The notes beneath the pieces were generated by a model. That model did not search any database and was not told where the DNA came from. It saw only the letters and a list, made by a program, of their open reading frames with translations. Position numbers and translations under genes: made by a program. A stretch of DNA of 64,000 nt from Lentilactobacillus senioris DSM 24302 = JCM 17472 (lineage in GTDB: Bacteria > Bacillota > Bacilli > Lactobacillales > Lactobacillaceae): assembly GCF_001436555.1 (NCBI RefSeq), contig NZ_AYZR01000008.1, positions 145,417-209,416 of the forward strand, read 5' to 3'. Below are positions 16,016 through 23,647 of the stretch, in pieces; position 1 is the stretch's first letter; each line of letters opens with the position of its first letter.

Positions 16016-16054
16016 TAGCCCCGCAAAAATAATCGAAACAACTCTAGGGGCAAC

Positions 16055-16131
16055 ATGAGGTATTAAACGGCTATGATAGCTTGCAGGCATTTGCCGGGTT
16101 ATATGCAAGGTTCGATTCCTTGCTACCTCAT
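16055..16131 (+). ncRNA. tRNA-like module 4, full tRNA length
   Basis: 77 nt: outer stem ATGAGGT / ACCTCAT, T-arm GCAAGG-TTCGATT-CCTTGC, one unpaired T, and a middle part with hairpins GCTAT/ATAGC and GGCA/TGCC. It lacks an encoded CCA and I cannot fit a standard 7-base anticodon loop, so I do not call a functional tRNA. Confidence 0.55.
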
Positions 16132-16260
16132 TGGGGGAGCCACACTGGCGTCGGAATGCTGGTAGCGTGCGATGATCCCTTGGGTGAGCGACATTTTGAT
16201 TTTAGTGTAGAAATCAAGGCAACCTCGTAAGCTGACTTTTGTCGCCAAGACCCCAGAAGT

Positions 16261-16316
16261 ACCATGTGCTAGGAGCGGTTGCCGATACAACCAAAGGTTC
16301 GAGTCCTTTACATGGT
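16261..16316 (+). ncRNA. tRNA-like module 5
   Basis: Outer stem ACCATGT / ACATGGT, D-like GCTAGGAGC, a short extra hairpin GGTTG/CAACC in place of the anticodon arm, and T-arm AAAGG-TTCGAGT-CCTTT. The D-like part is the same as in module 1. Confidence 0.65.
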
Positions 16317-16448
16317 GTAGATCATAAGCGATCCGAATAACAATCGAGGAGGAATCCCTCTTTTGTAAAAATTAACACGCTCATGGTCAAACTCGCTACA
16401 AACAAAAATAAAATAACGTGTCGTACTCATAAGCAACGGCGAGGTAAG

Positions 16449-16470
16449 GGACTGGGGACAGTCCTTTTTT
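16449..16470 (+). terminator. Terminator of the large RNA
   Basis: GGACTG / CAGTCC around GGGA, followed by six T. Confidence 0.88.
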
Positions 16471-16497
16471 GATATGATAGAAAAATCATAATATTCT
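16469..16497 (+). promoter_or_regulatory. Promoter of the NDT/TIR-like gene
   Basis: TTGATA (16469-16474), 17 bp, TATTCT (16492-16497), overlapping the T-run of the terminator. It suggests that the next gene is expressed apart from the phage late genes. Confidence 0.5.
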
Positions 16498-16537
16498 TGG
16501 TAAGATAAATTAACAAACGTTTAAGGTGGTTATTAAT

Positions 16538-17557
16538 TTGTCTTATTATGATATGCAAAATTATTCTTTAGCAAGTTCCTCAGTATTAAATGGAAATGAG
16601 CAACTAGAAATAAGTATATTCGGAAATAACAAACAACGGTGTTTTTATTTTATTTGGGGAATTATTTCTGAAGGTATTAACTATTTTGGAAATCTAATTG
16701 GATTGACGATGGAACAAAAAGTAATCGATTCTCCATTAAATTTTTATGTTCTTTATAACATTGGCGACAAAGCTAGGATCTATTTTTCTTCTGATAAAGC
16801 TATTAGGGGAATAAGTACTGTTTATTTTGATGGCAGTGTAAAGCAAGAACAAAGCAGCCTGAACTTAATGTCAGGAATTAACTTTAATGATTACGTAGAT
16901 ATAAATGTCAATGATATCAAAGAAATTAGTAATGAAATCGCCAATGCTGATGATAAAGATTTAAAAACTAACTCATGGATAGTTAGTCATAACGAAAGCT
17001 TATATTTAAGTATTTTTAATTCTACAAAATCTACGGTAATTAGAATCATTGAAAGAGGTAAGAAAATGCAGTTTAATCCTATATTTAAGGCAAGAGATTT
17101 AACGATTGACGATAAAATGGTATTTGGAATTCTTCAATTTGATGATGATCGTTTGGAATTTTTTAATAGTTTTATAAAACCTATCATTGAAAATGAGTTT
17201 AATTTGAACGTTATTAAATCAGGAGATATCTTTGATGCAAGTAGTCCTAGTATTATGGAAAATATTTGGGTATACATTAATACTTCAAAATTTATTATTT
17301 GCGATTTAAGTGGCAAAAATCCAAACGTTTTTTATGAACTAGGAATAGCTAATACTATTGGGAAACCAGTTATCACAATTTGTGATACAGACTCATTTGA
17401 AAAAGATTATGATGGTAAGTTACCATTTGATATTTCATCAAATACTACTATTTTTTATAAAAATACAGCAGTTGGTGCTGAAAAATTTAAAGCAGATTTA
17501 AAAGCAACCGTAAAGTCCGTTATTACAGGACAACCAGTAATCAAAAGATTAAGTTAA
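16538..17557 (+). CDS. Accessory protein with C-terminal NDT/TIR-like nucleotide-processing domain
   Basis: 339 residues from a TTG preceded by AAGGTGG. The first 180 residues are not recognised. The C-terminal domain (about 190-330) has a Rossmann-like pattern: FGILQFDDD, then IICDLSGKNPNVFYELGIAN with the Glu typical of nucleoside deoxyribosyltransferase-like and TIR-like folds, then GKPVITICD. Such domains occur in bacterial defence proteins that cleave or sense nucleotides. Own promoter, own terminator and AT-rich composition mark it as an accessory gene inserted between the large RNA and hicAB. Defence function is inferred. Confidence 0.7.
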   Translation: MSYYDMQNYSLASSSVLNGNEQLEISIFGNNKQRCFYFIWGIISEGINYFGNLIGLTMEQKVIDSPLNFYVLYNIGDKARIYFSSDKAIRGISTVYFDGSVKQEQSSLNLMSGINFNDYVDINVNDIKEISNEIANADDKDLKTNSWIVSHNESLYLSIFNSTKSTVIRIIERGKKMQFNPIFKARDLTIDDKMVFGILQFDDDRLEFFNSFIKPIIENEFNLNVIKSGDIFDASSPSIMENIWVYINTSKFIICDLSGKNPNVFYELGIANTIGKPVITICDTDSFEKDYDGKLPFDISSNTTIFYKNTAVGAEKFKADLKATVKSVITGQPVIKRLS

Positions 17558-17578
17558 CAGCCTCCGGGCTGTTTTTTT
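17558..17578 (+). terminator. Terminator of the NDT/TIR-like gene
   Basis: CAGCC / GGCTG with loop TCCG, then seven T. Confidence 0.85.
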
Positions 17579-17582
17579 GTAC

Positions 17583-17607
17583 TAAAAAAGCCAGACTAAT
17601 TGTCTGG
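17583..17607 (-). terminator. Terminator of hicAB
   Basis: On the minus strand CCAGAC / GTCTGG is followed by CTTTTTT, just after the HicB stop. Confidence 0.8.
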
Positions 17608-17615
17608 TTTTGATG

Positions 17616-18062
17616 TTATTTATTTACTTTTTTCTCAACGATGGCATCGGTTAAAGTTTCGGAAAAATTGAGCTTTAAATCTTTGCCTAACTTATCAGCC
17701 CATTTGGGAATAGTTAGAGTTTTCTTGACGGGTTTTTGACTGTCGAGATATTCGTTTAGGTTAACAGTAACCATGGATTTGAACGATCTAGCAGGATCGT
17801 ACTCTAAATCAAAGTCATCGTCATCTTTAAATGGGTCGTTATCTGATAGAGATAGCTTATTAATATCCGATGGTTTAGGCAAATCTTTACCATCTTCTAT
17901 TAATGAAGATACCACGAGACCTAACCAATCAGATGCCATATACATAGCGTCTGAAACGTCTTCTCCTTGAGTTGCAGAGTTTTCAAAGTCTGGAAAGTGA
18001 ACAAAGTATCCCGGAGTTTCTGATTCATCATAATAAAATAAAGCAGGGTAAGTTACTAACAT
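17616..18062 (-). CDS. hicB: HicB-family antitoxin
   Basis: 148 residues. The N-terminal partial RNase H-like fold (TYPALFYYDESETPGYFVHF, DFENSATQGEDVSDA) is typical of HicB; an acidic linker is followed by a C-terminal DNA-binding part (TLTIPKWADKLGKDLKLNFS) of the HTH type. It neutralises HicA and should repress its own operon. It is placed second, after hicA. Confidence 0.93.
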   Translation of the reverse strand: MLVTYPALFYYDESETPGYFVHFPDFENSATQGEDVSDAMYMASDWLGLVVSSLIEDGKDLPKPSDINKLSLSDNDPFKDDDDFDLEYDPARSFKSMVTVNLNEYLDSQKPVKKTLTIPKWADKLGKDLKLNFSETLTDAIVEKKVNK

Positions 18063-18096
18063 AATTAATCCTCCTTAGATATGCCAAAGAAGCTGA

Positions 18097-18279
18097 CTAT
18101 AGTAGTCCAGCTTCTTTTTTAATGCCTCGCTCGGTGTATTTATTTAATTCACCGTGAGGCACTGTAATGGGTCGGAAGCCGGGTTTATCCATTTTAATAT
18201 GGGAACCTTTGCCACCGTCGGTTTTAGTCCAACCGTGACTTTTAAGCAACTTCACCATGGCTTTTTGTGTCATTGGCAT
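18097..18279 (-). CDS. hicA: HicA-family mRNA interferase toxin
   Basis: 60 residues, the usual HicA length. The dsRBD-like fold shows KLLKSHGWTKTDGGKGSHIK with the catalytic His in GSH, then the PITVPHGELNKYTERGIKKE segment. ATG at 18279 follows AGGAGG. HicA cleaves mRNA when freed from HicB. Confidence 0.93.
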   Translation of the reverse strand: MPMTQKAMVKLLKSHGWTKTDGGKGSHIKMDKPGFRPITVPHGELNKYTERGIKKEAGLL

Positions 18280-18305
18280 GTGCACTATACCTCCTGACAA
18301 GATAT

Positions 18306-18334
18306 ATTGTCGCACGTGTTACACGTATTGTCAA
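18306..18334 (-). promoter_or_regulatory. hicAB promoter and operator
   Basis: On the minus strand TTGACA (18334-18329), 17 bp, GACAAT (18311-18306). The spacer contains the perfect inverted repeat ACGTGTTACACGT (18314-18326), a likely HicB operator. Confidence 0.65.
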
Positions 18335-18365
18335 TTAAAACACTTAAAAAAGAAAGGAAATTTAT

Positions 18366-18587
18366 ATGCGAAAACTAAAGTTACATAGTTTACACGATGA
18401 CGGCCATGCGCTGCTTTACCAGTTACTAGATGTCTGCACAGAAAAGGCTATGGCAAGTGTAGAACTGGATATTGATTACAGTAAAAAGCACGCTCCGTTA
18501 TTTATCCAAGGCAAGCGTGTTAGAAGTGGCGACATTGCTCTTTATAACGAGGACAAGTTGGTGATTCATCATGTCAAGCATGACTAA
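18366..18587 (+). CDS. Hypothetical protein, 73 aa
   Basis: Preceded by AGAAAGGAAA. Opens MRKLKLHSLHDDGHALLYQL, with a basic segment KRVRSGDIALYNEDKLVIHHV. No family recognised. First of three overlapping small genes, divergent from hicAB. Confidence 0.65.
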   Translation: MRKLKLHSLHDDGHALLYQLLDVCTEKAMASVELDIDYSKKHAPLFIQGKRVRSGDIALYNEDKLVIHHVKHD

Positions 18588-18735
18588 AGTGGATGGCTAC
18601 TACGCCAGCTGGGAAGAAGTTAGAGAAGATCGTAAGCTACAACGTGAGTTAGATGAGAAGAGGAAGCTAGCTAAATCAAGTAAGAAAAAGAATAAAAATA
18701 AAAGGGGCGAGGTGAAGTTCAATGGGATTCGTTAA
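18571..18735 (+). CDS. Small Lys-rich protein, 54 aa
   Basis: ATG at 18571 overlaps the end of the preceding gene. The protein begins MSSMTKVDGYYASWEEVRED and has a very basic C-terminus (KSSKKKNKNKRGE). It overlaps the next gene by 14 bases. Function unknown. Confidence 0.55.
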   Translation: MSSMTKVDGYYASWEEVREDRKLQRELDEKRKLAKSSKKKNKNKRGEVKFNGIR

Positions 18736-18919
18736 TAAATTGGCGTGGTTCATATTACTAGCATTGATTTTATGTAAGGCATTAGGGTGGACCACTATCA
18801 CGTGGTTGCCAATAATTATTTATGGTGGCATTTTACTAGTGCTAAATATTTTTGTTGTGGCTTTCGTTGTTTTAGTTGCAGCCGCTATGTCTTATGAAAA
18901 GAAACATAAAAATGAATAA
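18722..18919 (+). CDS. Small membrane protein, 65 aa
   Basis: Preceded by GGCGAGG. Two transmembrane segments (AWFILLALILCKALGW and IIYGGILLVLNIFVVAFV) and a charged C-terminus. Function unknown. Confidence 0.7.
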   Translation: MGFVNKLAWFILLALILCKALGWTTITWLPIIIYGGILLVLNIFVVAFVVLVAAAMSYEKKHKNE

Positions 18920-18982
18920 TATGTAGCCACGGTGTTTACTATTTGATACTCTTGAATTAATAATTATTTAGGAGTGTTCAAA

Positions 18983-19792
18983 GTGGATTTTTTTAAAAAA
19001 TATTGGAAAATAGGATTATTGTTTTCGTTTATCGGTTTTGTAATAATACCATTTTTAGTTTTATTAGGAGAACATTTTTTAAATTTTGGATGGTTTTCAG
19101 AAGCAGATAATGGAGCTTGGCTTGGATTTTGGGGTGGATATTTAGGTGCTATCCTTTCTATAGGAGGGGTTTACTGGTCACTTAAAGTACAAATAGAAAA
19201 TAATAATGAATTGTTTCGAAAACAGTTAAATGAAGATCGTAGAAGAATAAGAGAGAATGATAGGCCTGATTTTTTAATTCAATTTGATGTTTTTGATGTT
19301 AACAGTGTCGAAGATTTTCATAATGTAATTATAAATAACCATTCAAGACAGACTGATAACTTTTTAAAAACAAATAAAAAACTAGGAAAACATGAAAAAC
19401 TGTTTCTATCATCTCTCAAAATAGAAAATACATCAGATAAAGACGCAACTAATATTTCTGTTGAATTGATTAATAATTCTGATGGAATCCATCCCTTTAT
19501 AGAACGAGTTCAGATACCTATTATCAGAGCTCATAATTATATTTACTATATTCCAAGATCTACTATAGAAACGTCTGGTCACAATCCAAATGTTATTAAT
19601 ATTTGGGTTTCAACTAAATATGAAAATCTTTATTATCAATATCACAATTTAGAGAGTACTAACTACTGGGAAGTTATATCTGACGAACCTATTAGTGATG
19701 TAGATTATCCAGAGGATACTTCCCTAAAAGATAGCCCCCGCAAATTCGAAGCAATAACAAACATTTATGAAAAAGTTACTATATATGAATAA
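18983..19792 (+). CDS. Membrane protein, abortive-infection-like
   Basis: 269 residues from GTG 18983 behind TTAGGAG. Two transmembrane segments (about 10-32 and 45-65) surround GAWLGFWGGYLGAILSIGG, a motif I know from prophage and plasmid membrane proteins often annotated as phage abortive infection proteins. A short coiled coil (NNNELFRKQLNEDRRRIREN) follows, then a cytoplasmic beta-rich domain. Probably a superinfection-exclusion or defence protein; inferred from architecture and accessory location. Confidence 0.65.
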   Translation: MDFFKKYWKIGLLFSFIGFVIIPFLVLLGEHFLNFGWFSEADNGAWLGFWGGYLGAILSIGGVYWSLKVQIENNNELFRKQLNEDRRRIRENDRPDFLIQFDVFDVNSVEDFHNVIINNHSRQTDNFLKTNKKLGKHEKLFLSSLKIENTSDKDATNISVELINNSDGIHPFIERVQIPIIRAHNYIYYIPRSTIETSGHNPNVINIWVSTKYENLYYQYHNLESTNYWEVISDEPISDVDYPEDTSLKDSPRKFEAITNIYEKVTIYE

Positions 19793-19819
19793 TAATTAAC
19801 AAAAATTAGGAGATATGTT

Positions 19820-20083
19820 ATGAAATATGAAATTAATTCAATGGCTGATTGGTCTGCTATTACGCCTGCTATGCAAACAGATTTATATGATAATTATGGC
19901 ATTAATTTTAGCACTACTTATAGATTAATAAACACAGAAAATGATAACGAACCCGGAGGACAGCTAACTTTAAAAACATTCTCTGGTCAAGAAATATTTG
20001 ACGCCCCAATTACAATTTCAGATGATGAAAAAGGAATTGTGATTTCTGATCGTCATAGAGATTTCTTTATTCATACGAAATAA
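19820..20083 (+). CDS. Hypothetical protein, 87 aa
   Basis: Follows TTAGGAG. Opens MKYEINSMADWSAITPAMQT and contains several Asp/Asn-rich turns; a small soluble beta-rich protein. It lies 27 bp after the Abi-like gene and may be its partner or antitoxin, but nothing in the sequence proves this. Confidence 0.6.
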   Translation: MKYEINSMADWSAITPAMQTDLYDNYGINFSTTYRLINTENDNEPGGQLTLKTFSGQEIFDAPITISDDEKGIVISDRHRDFFIHTK

Positions 20084-20089
20084 GTTTTA

Positions 20090-20114
20090 AGACAGCTTAA
20101 CGGCTGCCTTTTTT
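20090..20114 (+). terminator. Terminator before the packaging genes
   Basis: CAGC / GCTG around TTAACG with an outer G-C pair, then six T. It closes the accessory block. Confidence 0.65.
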
Positions 20115-20141
20115 GTTATCACAATTAGGAGGTGAGGCATC

Positions 20142-20618
20142 ATGGCAAAAGGAAAATATCAAGAGTGGTTAACGCCAGAAGGATTAATCAAAATTGAAGG
20201 TTGGGCTCGTGATGGCCTCACTGATGAACAAATATCGCAAAATATGGGCGTTAATAGGACGACTTTGTATGACTGGGAAAGAAAATATCCCGACATTTCC
20301 GACGCCTTAAAAAAGGGTAAAACGGTTGTTGATTATCAAGTTGAGAATGCACTTTTAAGGCGAGCATTAGGTTATACAACTATCGAAGTTACTAAGGCTA
20401 TATCGGAAGAGTCAGGAAGACTTGAGGTATTTAAAGAAGTAGAAAAAGAAGTGCCACCAGATACCACGGCCCAAATATTCTGGTTGAAGAACAGGAAACC
20501 TGAAAAATGGCGTGATAAGCAAGATATTGATGTGTCAGGTGGCTTAAACATGCCTAACTTAAAAGAGTTAAGTACCGAAGAATTGAGGCGATTAGCTAAT
20601 GAGCCTAACGAAGAGTGA
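20142..20618 (+). CDS. terS: Terminase small subunit
   Basis: 158 residues. An N-terminal HTH (GWARDGLTDEQISQNMGVNR, TTLYDWERKYP) recognises packaging DNA. The central helical part (KTVVDYQVENALLRRALGYT) oligomerises, and DTTAQIFWLKNRKPEKWRDK is the characteristic C-terminal signature of this TerS family. It overlaps the large subunit gene by 20 bases. Confidence 0.95.
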   Translation: MAKGKYQEWLTPEGLIKIEGWARDGLTDEQISQNMGVNRTTLYDWERKYPDISDALKKGKTVVDYQVENALLRRALGYTTIEVTKAISEESGRLEVFKEVEKEVPPDTTAQIFWLKNRKPEKWRDKQDIDVSGGLNMPNLKELSTEELRRLANEPNEE

Positions 20619-22062
20619 ACGTGCGGCGCTGGCTAAGCAGTCACGGTTAGAATTAGCTAGACGCAGTTACGCTGATTATTTCCAAATGTCCCAAGATTAT
20701 CAAATGAAGTTATTTCCACATACAAAATTATTGTGCGACGCTCTGCAGCCTATTGCTGACGGTGAGCGTCGTTTTTTAATTGTTGAAATGCCCCCACAAC
20801 ATGGCAAGTCGACTACTATCACGGAAACTTTTCCTAGTTATTATTTGATGAAGCATCCCGAAAAAGAAGTTATGGTAGCCAGTTATTCTGATGATTTAGC
20901 ACAACGCTTTGGTAGTCGCAACTTAGCTAAGTTTAATGAATTTGGCAGGGATATGTATGGATTAACCAGCTCTCCTACTAAGCATACGAGTAATGAATGG
21001 CAAATTGCTAACCACCGTGGGGCTATGCATTCAACTACTATTTTAGGTTCAGCTACTGGTAAGCATTCTGATTTATTAATCATTGATGATCCGATTAAAG
21101 GGATGCAGGACGCTAACTCAACCACAATTCGTAATAAGATTTGGGATGAGTGGCAGGCTAGTTTCTATAGTCGTTTATCAGCCACTGGGTCAGTTATAGT
21201 AATTATGACTCGCTGGAACGTTGATGACTTAGCTGGTCGACTACTTAAAGAGATGGCGTTACCGTGGGAAGAAGTCAAGCTGCCAGCGATTGCCGAAGAA
21301 AACGATATGTTAGGCCGTGAAGTTGGCGAACCATTATGCCCGTTCCCACCCATGAATAAGGGCAAAGACTGGGCAGAACAAACCATGCGAGTATCTGGTT
21401 CTAAAACATGGGCAGCGTTGTACCAGCAAAGACCAGTGTTAGATGGTGGTAACATCTTTAAAGCTAATCAAGTGCATTACTATCTACCCGACGGGGCAAC
21501 AGCCACTAGATTGGGGTTAGATCATGATGAGTCAGTAGCTATTTTGCCTAAGCTAGACAAAACATGGAGTAGTTGGGATCTTACCTTTACGATGTCAGAT
21601 ACCAGTGATTATGTGGCTGGTCAAACATGGGGTAAGCAAGGGGCCAACTTCTACTTGCTTGATCGAGTACATGATCGTATGGCGTTTAATGATCAGTTAA
21701 AAGCGATTATGAGTATGCATCAACGGCAACCACAAGCCAAAGCCATTTACATTGAAGATAAGGCGAATGGCTCGGCGATCATTAACACAATTCGAAATGT
21801 AGTATCAGGAATCATTCCAGTAGTTCCGGAGGGCGATAAAGTTACCCGGGCTAATGTAGTGGTTCCTTTTTTTGAGGCTGGAAATATCTATTTGCCACAT
21901 CCTAAATGGCAACCTTGGGTCCGTGAAATGTTAGACGAATGGACTGGATTTCCTAATATGGAACACGACGATGAGGTAGATTCGATGACTCAAGCATTAA
22001 GCCGTGAAGTTGCAGCACAGCCAGCACAAGTAGCCGTCAGTAATGATCGGCTTTTTTATTAG
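20599..22062 (+). CDS. terL: Terminase large subunit
   Basis: 487 residues. ATPase motifs: Walker A-like MPPQHGKSTT near 60-69, Walker B LLIIDDPI near 155-162, coupling region VIVIMTRWN. The nuclease part has SSWDLTFTMSDTSD with catalytic Asp, YIEDKANGSAI, and HDDEVDSMTQAL near the end. It powers DNA packaging into the prohead with TerS and portal. The satellite has no counterpart and may depend on this enzyme. Confidence 0.97.
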   Translation: MSLTKSERAALAKQSRLELARRSYADYFQMSQDYQMKLFPHTKLLCDALQPIADGERRFLIVEMPPQHGKSTTITETFPSYYLMKHPEKEVMVASYSDDLAQRFGSRNLAKFNEFGRDMYGLTSSPTKHTSNEWQIANHRGAMHSTTILGSATGKHSDLLIIDDPIKGMQDANSTTIRNKIWDEWQASFYSRLSATGSVIVIMTRWNVDDLAGRLLKEMALPWEEVKLPAIAEENDMLGREVGEPLCPFPPMNKGKDWAEQTMRVSGSKTWAALYQQRPVLDGGNIFKANQVHYYLPDGATATRLGLDHDESVAILPKLDKTWSSWDLTFTMSDTSDYVAGQTWGKQGANFYLLDRVHDRMAFNDQLKAIMSMHQRQPQAKAIYIEDKANGSAIINTIRNVVSGIIPVVPEGDKVTRANVVVPFFEAGNIYLPHPKWQPWVREMLDEWTGFPNMEHDDEVDSMTQALSREVAAQPAQVAVSNDRLFY

Positions 22063-22078
22063 AAAGGAGGTAGCCTAA

Positions 22079-23647
22079 ATGACACAATTAAGTTCTATTT
22101 CTCGATATTTAAAGGATCGTGATGGTCCTAGTCGATTTATTAGTGGTGGTATAACTGGCGAAAGCAATCGTTGGTTATCTGAGCATGTTTATCTAGATGA
22201 TAATGACGTACCACGTTGTTCGCCGGATTTTGATATTGAGCAAAATCTTGATGAAGTTAGTGTAATGCTAAGCACTTATGACACTATGCTTCGCAACCAG
22301 TATCATTTAAAGATGCGTTACTACAAGGGTGACCATGAAGCGATAAGAGATAGGACTCAATTTAATACCATTGATCCAGATAAGAACCGAGTGGTAGTTA
22401 ACGTAGCCCGTAACTTAGTTAATACATTTAGTGGATTCTTTATCGGCATCCCGCCTAAAATCACCTATGCACCAAACAGTGATAAAAACGTTTCAGAAAG
22501 CAAAGTTAGTGAAATTAACGAGCTGATTGCCCAATCGTTATCTGAGAGTGATTCTGACGATGTTTTCTATGAACTGGCTAAGAAGGCTGATATTTATGGA
22601 CGTAGTTACCTAGTAGCTTATATTGCTAACGATGATGGAAAGACGTTGAAGTTTACGCACAAGGCGCCCGAAAATGCCTTTGTTGTTTATAGCAATAATG
22701 AAGATAGCAGACCGTTGTTTGGGTTTACCTTTGAAAAGGTTGATGGTCGTCAATTTGGGATGCTTCACACGCCGAATAAGATTTATAAATTTAGTGATGA
22801 AGATTTAGCAGCTTCTGGTGGATTTGAAGCTAGTGTCAAATGGAATGATAACGTCATTGACAACGCCGTGGGAATGGAATTCATTACGGAGTTACCTGAG
22901 AATGACGAACGCTTAGGGATGTTTGATGACTTAGTATCGCTAATCGATGCCCAGGATAAAGTAATGTCCGAAAAGATTGATGATAACGATAATTTCTCAA
23001 ATGCTATCTTGCTAACTATGGGTGTGGCCGACTTTTCGCCATTACAAAAGCAAGAGGTTAAACGCTGGCGAGTTATGCAGGTGCAAAATACAGATCCAAA
23101 GATCAATCCGGAAGTTAAGTATTTGCAGAAACCAGACGGTGATGGACTACAAGAAAACACTTTGAAGCATTTGTCCGATAAAATTTACGACGGAGCTCAA
23201 GTTGTTAACCTTGCCGATCCTAATATTAGTACTGCTGCTTCAGGTTTTGCTTTAACCCAGAAGATGCAACCTATGCTCATGGCTGCATCTACCAAAGGCG
23301 AAAAAATGCGCAAGACTATTAAGCGATTACTACGGATTATCTTAAAGCACAATGATATGGGTAACGATCAAGAAATTGCCGATATTATTCGTGATATAAA
23401 AGTCGAATTTACGCCTAACATCCCACACTCAGAAGTTGATGAGTCTACTATTGTCAGAAATCTTAACGGTATTGTTTCTAAGCGAACATTGATTAGTTAC
23501 TTAAGCCGAGTTCAGAACATCGATGATGAACTTAAGGCAGAGGAAGAAGAAGCTGAAAAACATATGACAATGTTTGATGAACCAGATTCCGAGGAAGAAC
23601 CTTCAAGTAATGATCAAGATGAGCCACCAAAAGGCGGTGATGCTTAG
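22079..23647 (+). CDS. Portal protein (SPP1 gp6-like)
   Basis: 522 residues after AGAAAGGAGG. Portal features: NQYHLKMRYYKGDH, VVVNVARNLVNTFSGFFIGI near 105-125, and a long helical C-terminal region ending in an acidic tail. It forms the ring through which DNA passes. It is unrelated in type to the satellite's HK97-like portal at 59498-60607. Confidence 0.95.
   Translation: MTQLSSISRYLKDRDGPSRFISGGITGESNRWLSEHVYLDDNDVPRCSPDFDIEQNLDEVSVMLSTYDTMLRNQYHLKMRYYKGDHEAIRDRTQFNTIDPDKNRVVVNVARNLVNTFSGFFIGIPPKITYAPNSDKNVSESKVSEINELIAQSLSESDSDDVFYELAKKADIYGRSYLVAYIANDDGKTLKFTHKAPENAFVVYSNNEDSRPLFGFTFEKVDGRQFGMLHTPNKIYKFSDEDLAASGGFEASVKWNDNVIDNAVGMEFITELPENDERLGMFDDLVSLIDAQDKVMSEKIDDNDNFSNAILLTMGVADFSPLQKQEVKRWRVMQVQNTDPKINPEVKYLQKPDGDGLQENTLKHLSDKIYDGAQVVNLADPNISTAASGFALTQKMQPMLMAASTKGEKMRKTIKRLLRIILKHNDMGNDQEIADIIRDIKVEFTPNIPHSEVDESTIVRNLNGIVSKRTLISYLSRVQNIDDELKAEEEEAEKHMTMFDEPDSEEEPSSNDQDEPPKGGDA

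Larger units (their letters stand above)
15650..16470 (+). ncRNA. Candidate large structured RNA (GOLLD/ROOL-like), about 820 nt
   Basis: No convincing gene lies here. The stretch contains five tRNA-like modules, many local hairpins, and long-range pairings such as CTGCTG (near 15863) with CAGCAG (near 15963), TGGGG (16132-16136) with CCCCA (16251-16255), and GCGACA (16188-16193) with TGTCGC (16240-16245). It ends with a clean intrinsic terminator. Size, phage location just after arpU, and association with tRNA-like sequence fit the giant GOLLD or ROOL RNAs known from Lactobacillales phages, which are made during lytic growth and form multimers. Class assignment is inference; boundaries are approximate. 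Confidence 0.65.

Noticed and set aside
16055-16131. A functional tRNA gene
   Set aside because: Acceptor and T-arm are good, but the middle does not give a normal anticodon stem with a 7-base loop and CCA is not encoded, so I kept it as tRNA-like.
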